Source of the DNA: Clavulina sp. PMI_390
Lineage: Eukaryota; Basidiomycota; Agaricomycetes; Cantharellales; Hydnaceae
DNA length: 64,000 bases
Direction of reading: 5' to 3'
NCBI GenBank assembly: GCA_015039315.1
Contig: WIDE01000019.1
Span: 279,613 to 343,612 of the forward strand
The first letter of the stretch is position 1. Each line of letters begins with the position of its first letter. A program made the translations under genes and the position numbers. Below, piece by piece: positions 25,158-38,306 of this stretch. The notes under the pieces were generated by a model. The model worked only from the letters and a program-made list of their open reading frames with translations, did no database searches and was not told where the DNA came from.

Positions 25158-27949
25158 TGCTGCTCGTGACATATCGCGCCCATTTCCACCAGAATTCTGC
25201 ACCTCGCTTGAAGGCCACCTCCAAGCTGGCCTGCCGTCCCGGTCTCGGCGCCGCCCCACTTGCCGAGGCGAACGGCAGACTCTTGGGCCTCCACATTGTG
25301 CGTCTGTCATGCAATTGCTAATCCCTTCCCCGCGACCACATCGTCGATGGTTGACCCTCCACATCGAAACGATGTTGCCGTGGGAGAACCTTTGTCACCT
25401 GCAATGCTCGATGCGGAAGCAATCCCATTGGCTTTCCCAAACTGAAGCTCTTATCTGGCCTGACCCCCCTGTCGCTGCCGTTTCATCTCCGCCGGCAGCG
25501 ATTAATGGCCCCAGGTATCTTGATTAGCTTGGCTTCGGAGCGGATGGTGTGCAAAGAGGTCACAATATGGGAGGATGATTATCCCTGTCATACAACGACA
25601 ACTGTTCGCTTGCCGGGGGCCGATGCGCTTCCCTGCTTGGGGCTACCAAGTAATATTGCAAGGATGAGCGCTTGCAACTTGGCTCACCTTGTCTGGTTGC
25701 CTACCATCAACCGTTCCCTGATACGGTTTTGACGCAGTCAAACGGCAGCCACCAAAAATTCTTTTTTTCGCCCAGAATAACATCATCTGCGCGCAGATTT
25801 TGGCTCTCGCCGCCGCCGTCAGCGGAAAGCATTCATCCGCGGCACATCGGCCACTTGTTGGTGGTGTGCGACACATTCCTGCAACGGTGAATGGGAGAAA
25901 ACTTCCCGCGCCCCGACCAACGCGAGAAGGGAGCGCGCTCGGGTTCTTCGGTTGTGGCGTGGCGCGCCTGAGGCACGGAGATCTGCGCGAGACTGGAACG
26001 ATCTACTCACCACTGCCAGAACTTTGCAACACCCGGGGACCTCGTCAAAGTAGTCTATCGGCGGCCTTACGCCACTCGTGGTTTCGGCATCTGGACTACT
26101 GCCACAGGGTGTGTTAGCGCTTCTGCCGTCGGCGGGCCACGCTCCGCCTCTCGCTCTTCGGGCAACTCATCTCCGTGCTACTCTCTATAATCGAATCGGC
26201 TTCTTGCTCGCCGTGCACCGACGCGTCCAGCGAGTCCACTTTCATGATTGACTGAATTTTGCGTTGCAAGGCCGAGTGTGGGGGCCCCTCTTATTTTTCT
26301 TTTGCAAGCCACTCATACCCTGGATCGAAGTTTCGATATTTGAGTGTGATCCTCACCCTCGGATTCGTCTTCCCATCTTTGATGAGGGCCCACCGCCTCG
26401 CGGTGTTTGCCAGCTATTTCTTTTCATTTCGGTGTGATGCCAAAGCGTATTCCCCCTTCTTCATGATCGTTTCATTGAGATGGCACATCCCCGGGGTGAG
26501 ATAATATCGAGGGGCAACGCCCTGAGCCTCTCTCCCCCTATCTTCTTTTTTGATTGCCAGATCATTTTTTCATACTCATTTTTTCCACTTTTGAATTGAA
26601 TTGGTTCTGGGCCAGAATGGCAACTGACTTGGAAGATGACATGCATACTGAACCTTCTTTTTTCTTGTTCTTTTTCTATCGTTTCTCTAGGGCATTTGGT
26701 CAGATGACACTTCTACTTGGATGTGCCATTGCACGCGCAGCTGAGCGGAGATCTAATCGCTTCGATATCGGGATGGATGTTCGTAGATCAGTGATGACGT
26801 TGATAGAGAGGCGGCTATTGATTCTGGCACAGGGTTCGCACCAACGACCGGGATCCGCCAGACCGGGACGTCGATCGTAGACAAAATGACAAATGGCCAT
26901 TACGCGTTGCTAACCTTCCCGACGGATGGTGGTGATTGTGGGGAATGAGATTGGTAGTTCATGAACATTGGAGGGGAAAAGGGGGGGGAGAGCAGGAGGG
27001 GCGAACGGTCTGGACTCGTGGGGCGGGATGGTCAATCCAACGCCGCCCGTCCGTCTTACAGACCGGAGAGTCTACCTAAAAAAGGCTTTGCGGGCGGCCG
27101 CGAGCTCCTGACTGCCTGTGCCGGGAGAGGCGCGTTCGTTTAGCGGCACGTTTCCCAAGCCCAAGAGGCTGCACAGGGAGCGCCGCCTCCGAGTTGCTGT
27201 CCGAGCCTAATAGGAGCGGACCTGGCAGGACTGAATCCACGATGCCGAGAATATATATGCAAGCTGGGAAAGCCTGGGACGAAAAAAGGCTTCTTTTTTC
27301 TGAACGGTTCTTTTTTTCGAGCCTTTGCTTACGCCTGTTTACGCCTCTATTCTTTCCTGTATATAAAAAATAGTAGAGTCAATTGGTGTGCCGTTGCAAC
27401 CCCCTAATTAGGATGGCTGAACTCCCTTGGCTCCGCAAGAGCCAAGATATGCTATTGTTTGACTCCCTAAAATATCTGAAGACATCCTGAGCTATCTTTT
27501 TGGACTGCAAGAAACGTGGAAGGCTGTTCAATAGGACCCTGAACCTGGTGGCTACCTCTTATTTAGGCAGGACGTGGCGGCGATAGGATCTAATATGAAT
27601 CCCAGGAAAAGGCCGATTGCATATATGTGCGATGAGACATCATAGCATATTCGGATGGATTCAGAATAATACAAGAGATTCAAACGATTCAATCAGACTG
27701 TCCTATTAAGTGCGCGAGCGACCACCTGGTTATATAGTCGAGCCGTTATTCCTCGACATCGTCCCTTCCCTGTTCCACGCTCACCTCTCTTCTCTCTCCC
27801 AACAACAAACACTACTCTTGTGCTTTGCACTCTTTGCTTGGTGGCCGGCGCCTTCTTCCTTGCCTCTCTCTCCCTCGCTCCTCGCCACCACCCCCGTCCA
27901 ACGTCTCCAGTGCCTCCACCTTGTCCCCACCAGGGCCACTCGCCACCGA
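25158..27949. other. 2.8-kb gene-free region upstream of the WOPR gene
   Basis: No ORF here resembles a protein on either strand. The last about 230 bp before the ATG are CT-rich (tctctctccc and similar), as in highly expressed fungal leaders. Several T-rich stretches lie near 26545-26590 and 27290-27320. The length is exceptional for this window and fits an extended promoter and 5' leader of the WOPR regulator. Confidence 0.5.
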
Positions 27950-30302
27950 ATGGACGCCAATACTCAACGATTCGCGCAGCTCCCCACCCACTCCAACCTC
28001 AAGATCGTCTCATCTGCAGATGCTCGCGGGGCACTCTTCCTCGTCGAAGCTCGCGTGCTTCAACCTGTCCGACGCAGGTAGCGTATCATATTCCTTTCCC
28101 CCGCACTCGCAAATCCGCCAACCAATTCACCCTTTCCCGCCCTCTCGCCTTTTTTGCCATCAATTCTTCGATGCTTTTACAGGCCTGATGATGCTGAAAA
28201 GGCCCAAATCTCGCATGGCCAAGTCTTTATCTGGCTTGACGGCGCCAAGGGGGAAACCGGTCTCGAGGTAGGTTGACACCTTCACTTGTTGTGCCTGTTC
28301 GAAAACAATTGTTTCCGTGCCATATTTGGTTTGTGGATGGCGATCCACCTGGAGTGCTGTGCGCGCCTGTTTTCACGACACGGCGATTGTTGTTGAGCCT
28401 CGATTCATCGTGGCCTCGCTACGAACGATTGCTCCCAATCGTTTGCCGTTGGTCAATTAATTCATCTTATTCCAAGCCGAGTGAGCGGCATCCCGCCTCG
28501 CACCAAATGCGCGCCCCGGACGGGCGGAGCAACACTCCAGCGCTCATCTCATCTTTGTCCTTTTGATTTGAATCTCTATCTATTCCAATCCCATTCAAGC
28601 GATTTACTGATCTTCCCCTCTTGGTTTCTCTCATCGTCTCTTTTTTCCACTCGACTCTTTGATGGGATGATGGTTTATTCTCTCGCAGCGATGGACTGAT
28701 GGTCGTGCTTGGGGTCCTTCCCGCTGCCGCGATGTGAGTAGAGACGTGCATGAGCTTGAGAACATAAGCTGGCCCTCTGTGCTCACCTCTCCGACTGAAC
28801 AATTGGTGTACACGATGGCCGGCATCTCAATTGCATCCTGACCGCGCTCCAACCATGTGTCTAACCTCACCTTTGCCTTCTTCAAGGACTTCCTCTTGTA
28901 CGAAGAGAAGAGTGGCGACCACAAGCTGACCAAGTGCACGTATACGGCACGAAGGAACACTCACGGAGACCCTGGAGCCCTCTGGCATCTTAGTGCGTTG
29001 CAATTTTTTTGGCCCCTCCCGCATCCTCCCCCTTGCATCGATCCTAACCGAGGCTCTCGTTGCATAGTTGCTTATTATTATTCAGACGAGACCGACACTC
29101 TTACCGATGTGTTCACGGACCCTCAGTTCTCGAGGTACACGGGCAACATGGCCCCCGCGTACTTCGTCTCAAGTAGGAAGGATAAGTCGCGGAAAGCAAA
29201 GGAGATCCCTCCCGTCGTTGATGTTTCTCCCTTATCCCGCTACGACGAGCTTGTTGCCTCGCTCTCGTCGATAGCTACGTCCCCGACCGCCACCACCACC
29301 GCTTCCCACTTCCCCCCTTCTGCACCCCATCCCGGCGTCTCGACCCCTTCCCAGTCTTATCATTCTCGTCCCCAGCAACATTTCCGGTCTAATTCGTATT
29401 CCCAACAGCCAATTTCTTATACCCCCACTATTAATGCATCCTACCCCCATCGCTCGTCGCCCTCACGCGCGAGCCCTAATTCTGCCGGTGACTCGTCCAT
29501 GGCCATCGTGAACCAGGCTGAGAATGTCTCGCTGGCTGGCGATCACCAAGGTCCTTATCCTTATCCCCGCCCCACTATTCAGACCTCAAGATTTTCGCCC
29601 GATGGTTCCAGCTTCAGCCCCACTTCCACCACCCCCACTCTTACCTCTCCCACATCGTCGCGGCGGCAGAACCACCAGGATCTGCCTCCCCTGCAAACGT
29701 CGTTTGCTCAAATGTCCACTAGCCCACTTTCCAGGAAACGGCGGTCGGACGACGACGATATGATGTTGGACTCGATGGACCAGCAGTACGCGTACAAGAA
29801 GCATCTGCCCGCGGACTATCATCGCTTGCCGCCACCGAGTGGCTCTTCAAGGTCCTTCGACTCGGGTGCCATGCACCACCTCTACCAGCATGCCGCTCAA
29901 TCTCACTCGCGTGGCGCCATCATGACTTTCAACTCGAGCCCCAGCCCGAGTTCCAGCAGCCCTGGTCTCAGCCCTACCTCCCCCGAGTCCATGGCAAGCC
30001 CCGTTGACGAGAGGATGCGGATTGATGGTCCTGCCGGACTGCCTGCCATGCGTGGTCCTGGGGGTGTCTACCATCCCTCGTCGTCTTCGTCCAGCATCTC
30101 GCCTACTACGCCCCACACGTACCCATCTTATGCAGCGCTCCCCGCGTTTGCTGGGATGGGTAGTGCCGCGGCCCCGGGCCCTGGTGGACCTCCGGCCTCT
30201 GCTCTGACAGCAATGGTTGGAATTGAAGGCCCTACTGCTGCTCCGATACGGTCTCGCGAAGATGAGAAGGCTCTGATGCAGTTCTCGAAGCGGCTCTGGT
30301 AA
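27950..30302 (+). CDS. WOPR-domain transcriptional regulator (Gti1/Pac2, Wor1/Ryp1/Sge1 family)
   Basis: DNA-binding master-regulator family controlling morphology, sporulation or effector expression in other fungi. Five exons (27950-28077, 28183-28267, 28689-28733, 28887-28992, 29068-30302) give 532 residues in one frame. The bipartite WOPR fold is clear. The first part is LFLVEARVLQPVRRRPDDAE, then QVFIWLDGAKGETGLERW and TDGRAWGPSRCRDDFLLYEE. The second part is KLTKCTYTARRNTHG and WHLIAYYYSDETDTL. The remaining about 360 residues are Ser/Pro/Thr-rich with a short basic SRKRRSDDDDM near 29730. Intron 2 (28268-28688, 421 nt) is long for this genome. Members with a single such gene often act as switches; whether this one regulates the cysteine-rich gene array 22 kb away is only a hypothesis. 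Confidence 0.92.
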
Positions 30303-33300
30303 TCGTGGATGGAAAATATCGCTCACTTCTCCACCCCCTTTCTTTCGTGGCCCCTCTTCGCTATCTCCTATTCTCCACCCTTCGCTTTCTTTTGTTCTGA
30401 TGATATCCCCCTTATTCCTCACTCTCTCTTCCCTTCCTCGGTTCTCCTCCGCGATCTCTTTCCCCAATCGTCTTTTTCGCTTTAGTCCAATCTGATCTAG
30501 GCCAAACATTTTTCTGCTACCTCATTGTCGTCCGCGATGCTCATGGCTCTCTATTTCTCATACCTTTGGACCTTGGGCTGCTCGTACGTCGCCTAAAACT
30601 TAGCCGTGTAATTGTACCACCTGATCGTCTACCTCCGTCCCTCCGCCGTTGATTGTTGATCGTCATGGAACACCGTTCTTAGCTCGTCCTCGGCTCATAC
30701 CATCTCTTCTCTTCTATGCATGAATTGTCTGACCGCGCGCAACACCCGACGATCCCTCTTTCTCGTTTCGTTTGTTCGCCTATTCTTGGGCGCTTATTGA
30801 AGCTCACTTGATCAGCCCATCCGAATTCATCTATACATGCGACCGAGTGAGTGAGTGCTGCTTCCGGTGATCATACATGTAATCTGCCAGGCTTTGAAAG
30901 GTGTGGGTTAGTGGTGTGTGAAAGGATAAGGAGCCACTGAATGCTCGCATTATCCTCAACGTGCTGGCTGATCCTGTCAAATTTGCGATGAGGGACGACC
31001 TTTCATTTGGCTATCCACACGACCCAATTCCTTTGCTCCATCATGATGGAGGGGGGCCACCGCAATTCTCCTTGCCTTCGCCGCACCGCGACCAACTTGA
31101 ATTATCTTCTCAAAGTGCGGGTCGATCGCAGTTGCCACATCGGAAATCGAAGCGCGAGCGCTTATACCCACCGCACGGGTGCTCGATACAACAACAACAA
31201 AATCAACACCATCATCATCATATCTTTTTTCCCTTCGAATTCGGTGTATCCCAGACTCGGTCGGGCTCCCAGCGCAGCGCAGCCGTCGAGCCTAAAATAA
31301 GCCGGCATGGTCAGGCTGGGCAACCAGCCGCGGGTACACAGGACACACATCCATACAATTGGCAAGTCGGGTGTGGGGTTGCCCCCCCTCTTCGAATGTA
31401 CGTACGTAACGCGAATCTCCACCACCAACTTGATTTGACAAGGGGCCTTCTTCGCCTTTTCAAGCCAAGCCCTACTATGGACTTGGGCGTCTCCTCCTGT
31501 TTCTCTTTTGACCTCCTTCCTAATTGGCGGTGCAGCTTGGTCGGGTCCAACCACAGAAAGAGATGAAGTGATCTTCCCTTGTCAACAACTCGTATTCCTC
31601 GTCTAACCTTGACTCCCTATTTGGTAGGAATATCAATATTGGCTGATCAACATTATTCTTCCACAGTCCGAACTGGATCGTCACACATCAATACTTGAGT
31701 GCCGAAACACTCACCATGAGGTACGTATGATAAGTTGCACTGGCTGTTCGTATGGGCACTGTGGGATCAATCACAGCTGGGGACATCGACATGTGATATG
31801 TTAGCGATCATGAGCCCATGCGCCCCAAAACTTAATGTCCGCTGCTTTCCGCCTTGCCCGCCCTTTGAAGTGACTTGCCCTGGCCCGCCGGATTGAATAA
31901 ACTCCCTCTGCTTCTTCCAAACATTAACGATCCACGCGTGTCTCCCTGGGCAATTCATGAGGCATTAGACTATTGGCAATAGGGGGAGCCGTTTCAGCCT
32001 ACAGGCTCCCTCCCCACTCGCTCGGTATGAGGCGTGTCCAAGTCCCCCCTACTGCTCACTAGGGAACGTGATCATCAAAGTCACCGCCAGTCTGCGACAA
32101 CCAAACCACTTTGCCATGGATAGTTGATGAATAATCCGTCCTAAACTTGGACCAGCGAGAAAGTATAGTCATTCCAGAGTAAGGGGCTCTTGACATTAAG
32201 GAGGTGTACGAGCCTGGGCCCTATCCGAGCCCCCCTCAATCGCAGATCAAGCAATAACTGACGCTCGTGATCCTCACGCGGGTTGAGTGGACCTGGAGCG
32301 TTGACATGAACGACCAATCAGGGTGTATTGGAGGGGGAGCACCGCCATCATCCCATACATCTTGCTCGCGTCGCCTACAACCTATATTACCAAGCCCCGC
32401 TCTCTTTTCATCCGCCAGTGGACAATATCTGGGCGCAACCGAGCATGCTGAGTTTGTGTTAGCGGGCGTAACCGTGCGCTTCGTTTGAACTATAACAACA
32501 ACATCTGAACTAGGACGTCATGTAATAGGCGGCGCGCGGTCGCTGTAGCGGGAAGATTGTCCGCCTGCCAAGTTGAGCTCACATAGACTCCGCGCGAGTA
32601 ACAAGGCCCTTGTGGATATGAGATGCATGTGATATGATATGGGCGGAGATCACCTCTGTGGAGACTGCACTGTGTATTAGTGTCCCACTGAACCCAATGA
32701 TTTGCTTCATACGCCCAACTCAGAAGGGGCTGGAATGGTTCATCGAGCTTTCGGCATCGCTGCCCTGCCGTGCGCCACGATCCATGAAGGCGAATCATAT
32801 AGGCGCAGCGGTTTGCGATGGCCCCGTGGCTGCCAAGTGGTGGCCAAGATTCCACCATACGGGTGCGTATTGGCAAAAACCCAACTGATATGCGGTTCAC
32901 ACTATACAGTGGGTGCTATATGTATAGATGGAGGTGGCAGCGCTCTATTCACGCATGACGGCAGAAAAGCACTTCCAATGCCGGAACTCCAATGGCGCCG
33001 CTAGCAAAGAGGGAGAGAGAAAAAAAGGCGTCCTAAACGGCTATCACGAATCGGGATTGGCGGTTCATACATCATGCTGCCACGCCTACGATCGCGAAAG
33101 CACCGCACACAGCGATCACGCATTGAGGCTTCGTGCTGTCGACATTTTTGATCGTGTTCAGTACTGGCACATTAGTCTTGCCTGCCCTTGCAGAGTTCTA
33201 ATCATTCAGCCGCCAGGCAGGCTTATCAGTGCCACAAACGTCTTTACCTCCGAGCTGTGCCAGGTGCTCAAGCAATTTTTTTTTTTCAAGTGAGCGCTTT

Positions 33301-35861
33301 TGTGCTAAAAATGTATTGTAGCGCCAAATGGTATGCATTGCGCATTCTGTTTGCTTCGCCATTCCTCAATTGTTAAGTGTGAAGAATTCAATCCGGCGTC
33401 GACTGACAAAGCTGCCCGAGTATACATATCCCCATTCATTGTGGAGAGTGGGCAATAAGACTTATTCAAAGAGCCTAGAATAAGGATCGCCGCCTTATTC
33501 ATGTAATGCATTTAGGATACGGTGTCTTACTTCGTAGGTAGATCGTGGGTGCGAAACTCCCCCGTCGTCTCCCCTGAAGCAGCGAACCCGGAGGCTCCCG
33601 CGCACATGCAAGAAGGATATGACTGCCGGAATTTCCTCCACACAGCGCAATGCACCCTTCCGAGATGCCGTTGAAATTCTGGGAGAGCCTAGGAAATGAA
33701 CCGAGAGCAGCCGTGACGCTCGGAGGACTTGGTGGAGGTCATCGAAAATCACATCCCAGTTCCCATGGGCTTGCATTGCATCCCAATTTGGCCCGCTCAG
33801 CACATGTTGATCGCAGATCATGCTGGTTTGGTTTACCTCAAAATCATCCACTCATCGACACCAAGGGCCAAGGAACCAACATGATTTATTTGCACCTGTT
33901 GTTGCATACAGTTCAACAGCCCCCGGGCCCGAGTGTGGGGGGGACAAACTACGGGAAATCCGCTATCGTCGATCGTGGATGGGAAGCGTGTGCCAGCGTG
34001 CGTGGGACAGCCCTCTGACCTACTGTGCGAATGAGTCGCCATGGACCGGAAAGAAGATGTACGTGAGTATATGAGAGTGTGAGCTGTAACCGCTTATTAC
34101 GAGGGGTGATGAGTGCCACCATTGATAGTTGGACCCTCGAGGTCGTGCGAGCGATCCGGGGGAGGGAGAGTCCAGGGTCGCATCGGGCTCGTAGCCATTT
34201 CGACATAATGGTAATAATAACCGGCCTTGTGGATACGAGAGAACCTTCCAGGTTCCCCCCATCTGCAAATAAAAACCCTGGAGTGGCCATCAACCTGGAA
34301 AGTTGATCGAGTTTTGCCATCGAGATGTCTGCACTTGGCGGAGGGTCTCAGCCGTCCAATCGTCATTGGCATCAAGGAAAATCGTCTCGGCCTCTCCCAC
34401 GAATTCGGCTTTCACACGTGCACTTCAGTGTGAAGGTAGAAGTGGCTTGGAGTCGGGACGAGCCTGCAGTTTCTCGCCGAAAGGGTCGTAGTATTTAATG
34501 TTACCTTATATGGGACTCGCCGACTTTACGATGAGACCTAGTATCTGGGGCCACGCTAAGGAAAAACCAGCATGATGGTGAGAACACAAGCCTCTTGCAG
34601 GGCCCTTAATGAGATATAATAACGTAGATTAGGATGGTGCGATAGGGGTCGTGGCTCGTCTTCGGCCCCCGTGTAATGCGCTCTCGATCAATATTATCAG
34701 GGTTGAAAATCTGGAATGATGAAAATTCAACGTTATGGCAAGATAAAGAATGTGAAGAGAATATTCTACCCACCAATGGCAATAATAAGTCATCTACCAC
34801 CCAGGGAAACACCCGCGATGCGAATGAGAAAGGGACTAGGAAGCCACCAGTGAAGGAACTCACAGTCGGACTTGACATGTAACCAAACGGTCCGTTATCG
34901 GTCCGTATACACGTGTGAAGGACAAGGAACGCCCCGTAACATGAGTATCCTAAATCCACGCAGCAAAAATGAGCTTCGCTGAGAAGAAAGGGATTTTTTT
35001 CCTTGCTTGTTGTCGCCAGTCATAGATTCTGCCTTTCGGAGAATTCAAGGCCACACTCATTCCTTATCATCAATGGACGCCGCTGCAACTGTACAATGTT
35101 AATCCGGCCGCTGTAGCATTTTCCATGTTTTAGCAGATGATAAGAGAGACGCCCCATACAATGGTTATCATGGAGGTAGAGTGCCGCTGGACAGCCTGCT
35201 CGCCACGGCGAAAGCTCGGTCCACGGAGGTAAGAGACGGGTCTAACCCTTTTGATGGCATTGATCCATCCACGCATGTGCGTTCCAGGATTTATCAACAA
35301 GAGCACAACAAAACATATCTGGAACCTGTGGGAGTACCATAGTGCCGGGACGGAGTCGCCACTGCCGAAGGTGTGTGTGGGGCGAAAGGGGTCGTCCGAT
35401 GTCGACAAGAGCATCGAGAGAAAGACGGCGACAAAGGTTCCGGTAGAGTGGCAACGCCATTTATGATGCGAAGAATGGAATTTTCGAGTCGATCGAAGGG
35501 GAATTGTGCATTATTCCTTGCAGAATTATTGTTCACTCAAACAGCGCGAGACTTCCAGGGAGGAATGTTGTCATACGAACGGTCGTTGCACCGATAGATT
35601 GTCGGCGTCAGATCCTCGGCGCAGACGATCCCGATTGTTATTAACAGGGAGAGGTATATTGCCGTCGACGGAGACGGGCGCTGAGCAGTATCCTTATCAG
35701 GTGGATCTAAGCCAAGCTTTGTGTTTCATGAAAAAAAATGAAGAGGATGTGGTTCGCTGGCGGCTCCATTTGGATCTCTGATAAACATAGCGTGTTAATC
35801 GCTGCAGAGAAAACTGGACTATACATATTTTCGATCAAGAATGTAATGTCACCAAGGTAAC
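30303..35861. other. 5.6-kb gene-poor region downstream of the WOPR gene
   Basis: The first about 550 bp are CT-rich and probably the 3' region of the WOPR gene. The rest contains only short ORFs with no recognisable family on either strand. Simple-sequence patches include an AAC/CAT-rich stretch near 31190-31225 and a T-run near 33278-33288. No tRNA, terminal repeats or transposase-like frames were recognised. Confidence 0.5.
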
Positions 35862-36578
35862 CTAGCGTGCGAGCGCAGTGTTTGCTTGTACACCTGTGTA
35901 AAAACTACGAACCCATCGACGGAACCAGTTCATCTCATTCTGCGACGATGGTGACCCCGCCGGCCGCCGCTGGGGCCCTAACCCAAAGAGGGCTCGGATG
36001 GATTTCCCGGCATTGTTGACCAGAGGAGCGACCGAGATACCGATAACAGCCCTGCGAGAAATGTGTGATTCTGAGAAGGGTGACCAATAACGGGGAAGAT
36101 TAATACTTCTCAGAGGAAGCCTTCTTACCATAATGCTCCTTGCACAAGAGGACTTATGATCTAGCAAACCCCTCTCAGCACTTCTCTTCTGCGCAAGAAG
36201 TCTTGCAATACATACCTGATCACGAATCGTCACCCATGCGACCCCTCGCCATCTGATGTCAAGTGGAACACCATATAGTGACTCTATGACTTCGTTTTGC
36301 CCACTATCACCGCTGTCGACCAGTCCCAGCTTCTCAGAAGTCTGCATAGATTCATGTCTCCCGACACTGTGGTCAATATTAGAGCTCTTTGGAGGCTTGG
36401 TGGAAGTGGAGGCAGCTGGGAAAGAGATGAAGGATTGAATGGAGAGCAGGTATGATTGTTCAAAGCGAAGGTCTGGTATTGGGGGTCCTTTTCGTCCCCG
36501 GGACGTCGGTAGTCTTGTCACAGCTTGTCCTCGATGATCATGGCGTGATGGAATGTGGGCAGGGTCTAATGTGGTCAT
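35862..36578 (-). CDS. Small fungal membrane protein with FEQSYL motif (DUF1770-like)
   Basis: About 180 residues from three exons. The first ends VAWVTIRDQ at about 36215. Then comes a 32-nt exon (about 36132-36163, after gctag) encoding IISPLVQGALW. The last begins AVIGISVAPLVNNAGKSIRA at about 36053. The joins keep phase 0 then phase 2. The N-terminal half carries PIPDLRFEQSYLLSIQSFIS, which I recall from fungal proteins of unknown function grouped as DUF1770. The QGALWAVIGISVAPL stretch is a likely membrane segment. No function is known. It is divergent from the next gene, with 292 bp between starts. The family name is from memory and should be treated as tentative; the gene structure is better supported than the name. 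Confidence 0.6.
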   Translation of the reverse strand: MTTLDPAHIPSRHDHRGQAVTRLPTSRGRKGPPIPDLRFEQSYLLSIQSFISFPAASTSTKPPKSSNIDHSVGRHESMQTSEKLGLVDSGDSGQNEVIESLYGVPLDIRWRGVAWVTIRDQVCIARLLAQKRSAERGLLDHKSSCARSIMVRRLPLRSINLPRYWSPFSESHISRRAVIGISVAPLVNNAGKSIRALFGLGPQRRPAGSPSSQNEMNWFRRWVRSFYTGVQANTALAR

Positions 36579-36870
36579 GACGCCTGGTCAATGTTTCTGT
36601 TCTCGTATGACGCTTGGCCCGGTTTGTGTGGGCTTGTTTGGCATCGGCAAACCAACGCAGTTCTACGTTGCCCACCTTGGCCCTCAACCACGTCGGGCGC
36701 TTCAATGGAGCCCCATGGGGTGCCTGGTGGTCAGGAAATGCCAACGTTGTGTCTCCCAGAAAGTGAATCGAATGAAGTATGTGCATATGAGGCTCTCTTT
36801 GGGGTGTGCCTGGGTTAACGCGAAACCCCCTTCGACACCTCCTAGACGCAACCATCGACGCCCCGACCGA

Positions 36871-38306
36871 ATGGATCGAGGATATCAGCTAAACGATATC
36901 CTGCTTCTCTCTCGCGTGGTAATGGATCGAACCCACCTGTAAGGACCCCCCACCGCCGAGGAGCATCAAGGCAGTACGAGACACTCGAGGATCTTCTTAC
37001 TGCAGCTGGCTACAAAGAAACCCGCGTCATTACCCCTCAAAGATCGTCTGCTCTCATCACCAACTCACCACAACCTGCAAACCCAATCGAGGCGATAACC
37101 GACCTGGGAATCACTCGGAGGCTGTCTAACCTCATCACCTCAGTTACCACCCTAATGCCTGGTGCAAGCGTGAGCCTAGGAAGAGCAAGAGGGGCCCAGC
37201 TAGCAAGGCAGGAAGCAGAGCTTCAGGGCGAAAGAATGGCAAAACGCCAGTCGTTCATGGCCTCTGCAGCCCCTTCAACATCATCCTCCAACTCCGACCT
37301 CACCTCCCTTTCTTCTCGTCAAGACGCCATTCAGGCCCCTCGAAATAAGACTCGCACTAGTATTCCAATGCATCTTACCCCTCCTGTGCTCCCTCGCCCC
37401 TTAACTCCCTCTGATAACCGCTCAAGGGCTACCAGACCTCCTCTACCCCAACACCCGTCCTTACGACACTTCGCTACGTCTCCAAACTTGAAACAGCCCC
37501 ACGCACATAAATCTCGAAAACGGGCGCAAGAACTCAAAGCCCCCGAGGTGCCTCTTCGTGGGCGCCAACCGATCGCCCGTGACGAAAACGGCGTACGAAC
37601 CCCCCGAATCGCGAAGCAGCGAGGCGCTTCTCGGACCACAACACGTCGCCACCCCAAATCTGGCACAGTAACTCCCGCCTCAACATTGGCACCCGTGCTC
37701 AAGACCGATGCTGTAGTTTGTCGTTCCACTAATGTTTCCCGTGCCCCGTCCAGGGTACGAGGTTCAGGTCGGACATCTTTCGGACAGTCGGAGGCCCCGC
37801 CTTTGCTCTCCGCCGAAGTGGTTGGGGAATCCCTGGCCGCCTGGATGGACAACGGATACGTGGACCGGCGTCGAGTTGAATCGGCATATGACGATGCCGA
37901 TTATTATGACGATGACGAGGATGACGATGTAGACCCTGGTCTTCTCCACATCGTGTCCTCTCGGTTTTCCCCGGACTTCTCCACCAGCTCACGAGACAGT
38001 TCATCTGCTACCTCCTCTTCCAACTCTTATCTCGCTGTCCCCTCTCGGCCTAGTTTGCGCAAAGAACAGTCTATCAAGTCTCTAAGAGCCCATCTCGCAC
38101 CCCGTCAGGCATCAATTTTTGGGGGAGCAAAAGAAGATACCTCGGCTCCGAAACCGTTCCTGGAAGGACCAGAATGGGAAGGTGCTACGTATCGTGCTCC
38201 GTCTCGTCAAGCCCCCAAACGTGGTCTTATCCCCTGGTTTGGTGGCGAAAGGAACTACATCCAAAGTTCCAACGGTCATCGTTCATCCATGTTCGATGAC
38301 GATTGA
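36871..38306 (+). CDS. Uncharacterised Ser/Arg-rich protein
   Basis: Not recognised. The main exon is open to the stop at 38304-38306. Upstream, an ATG at 36871 (MDRGYQLNDILLLSRVVMDR) can be joined by a very short intron (36939-36970, gtaagg...catcaag) to give HLQYETLEDLLTAAGYKETR in frame. An unspliced start at the ATG 37155 is the conservative alternative. The protein is mostly disordered, Ser/Pro/Arg-rich, with an acidic patch DDADYYDDDEDDDVDPG near 37890-37935 and a short ordered C-terminus (PKRGLIPWFGGERNYIQS). The ETLEDLL segment could be a helical docking motif. The neighbours give no functional clue. Confidence 0.6.

Noticed and set aside
24571..25527. Long plus-strand open frame of 318 codons in the DNAJC11-like 3' region
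   Set aside because: It overlaps the true DUF3395 exon (from 24846) in another frame, and its own translation shows no family features.
31185..31225. AAC/CAT-rich patch considered as a microsatellite
   Set aside because: Too short and impure to call a defined repeat.
32600..34240. Similar cttgtggata-gaga words near 32610 and 34226
   Set aside because: A 16-nt match with one mismatch in several kb is close to what chance allows; no extension on either side.
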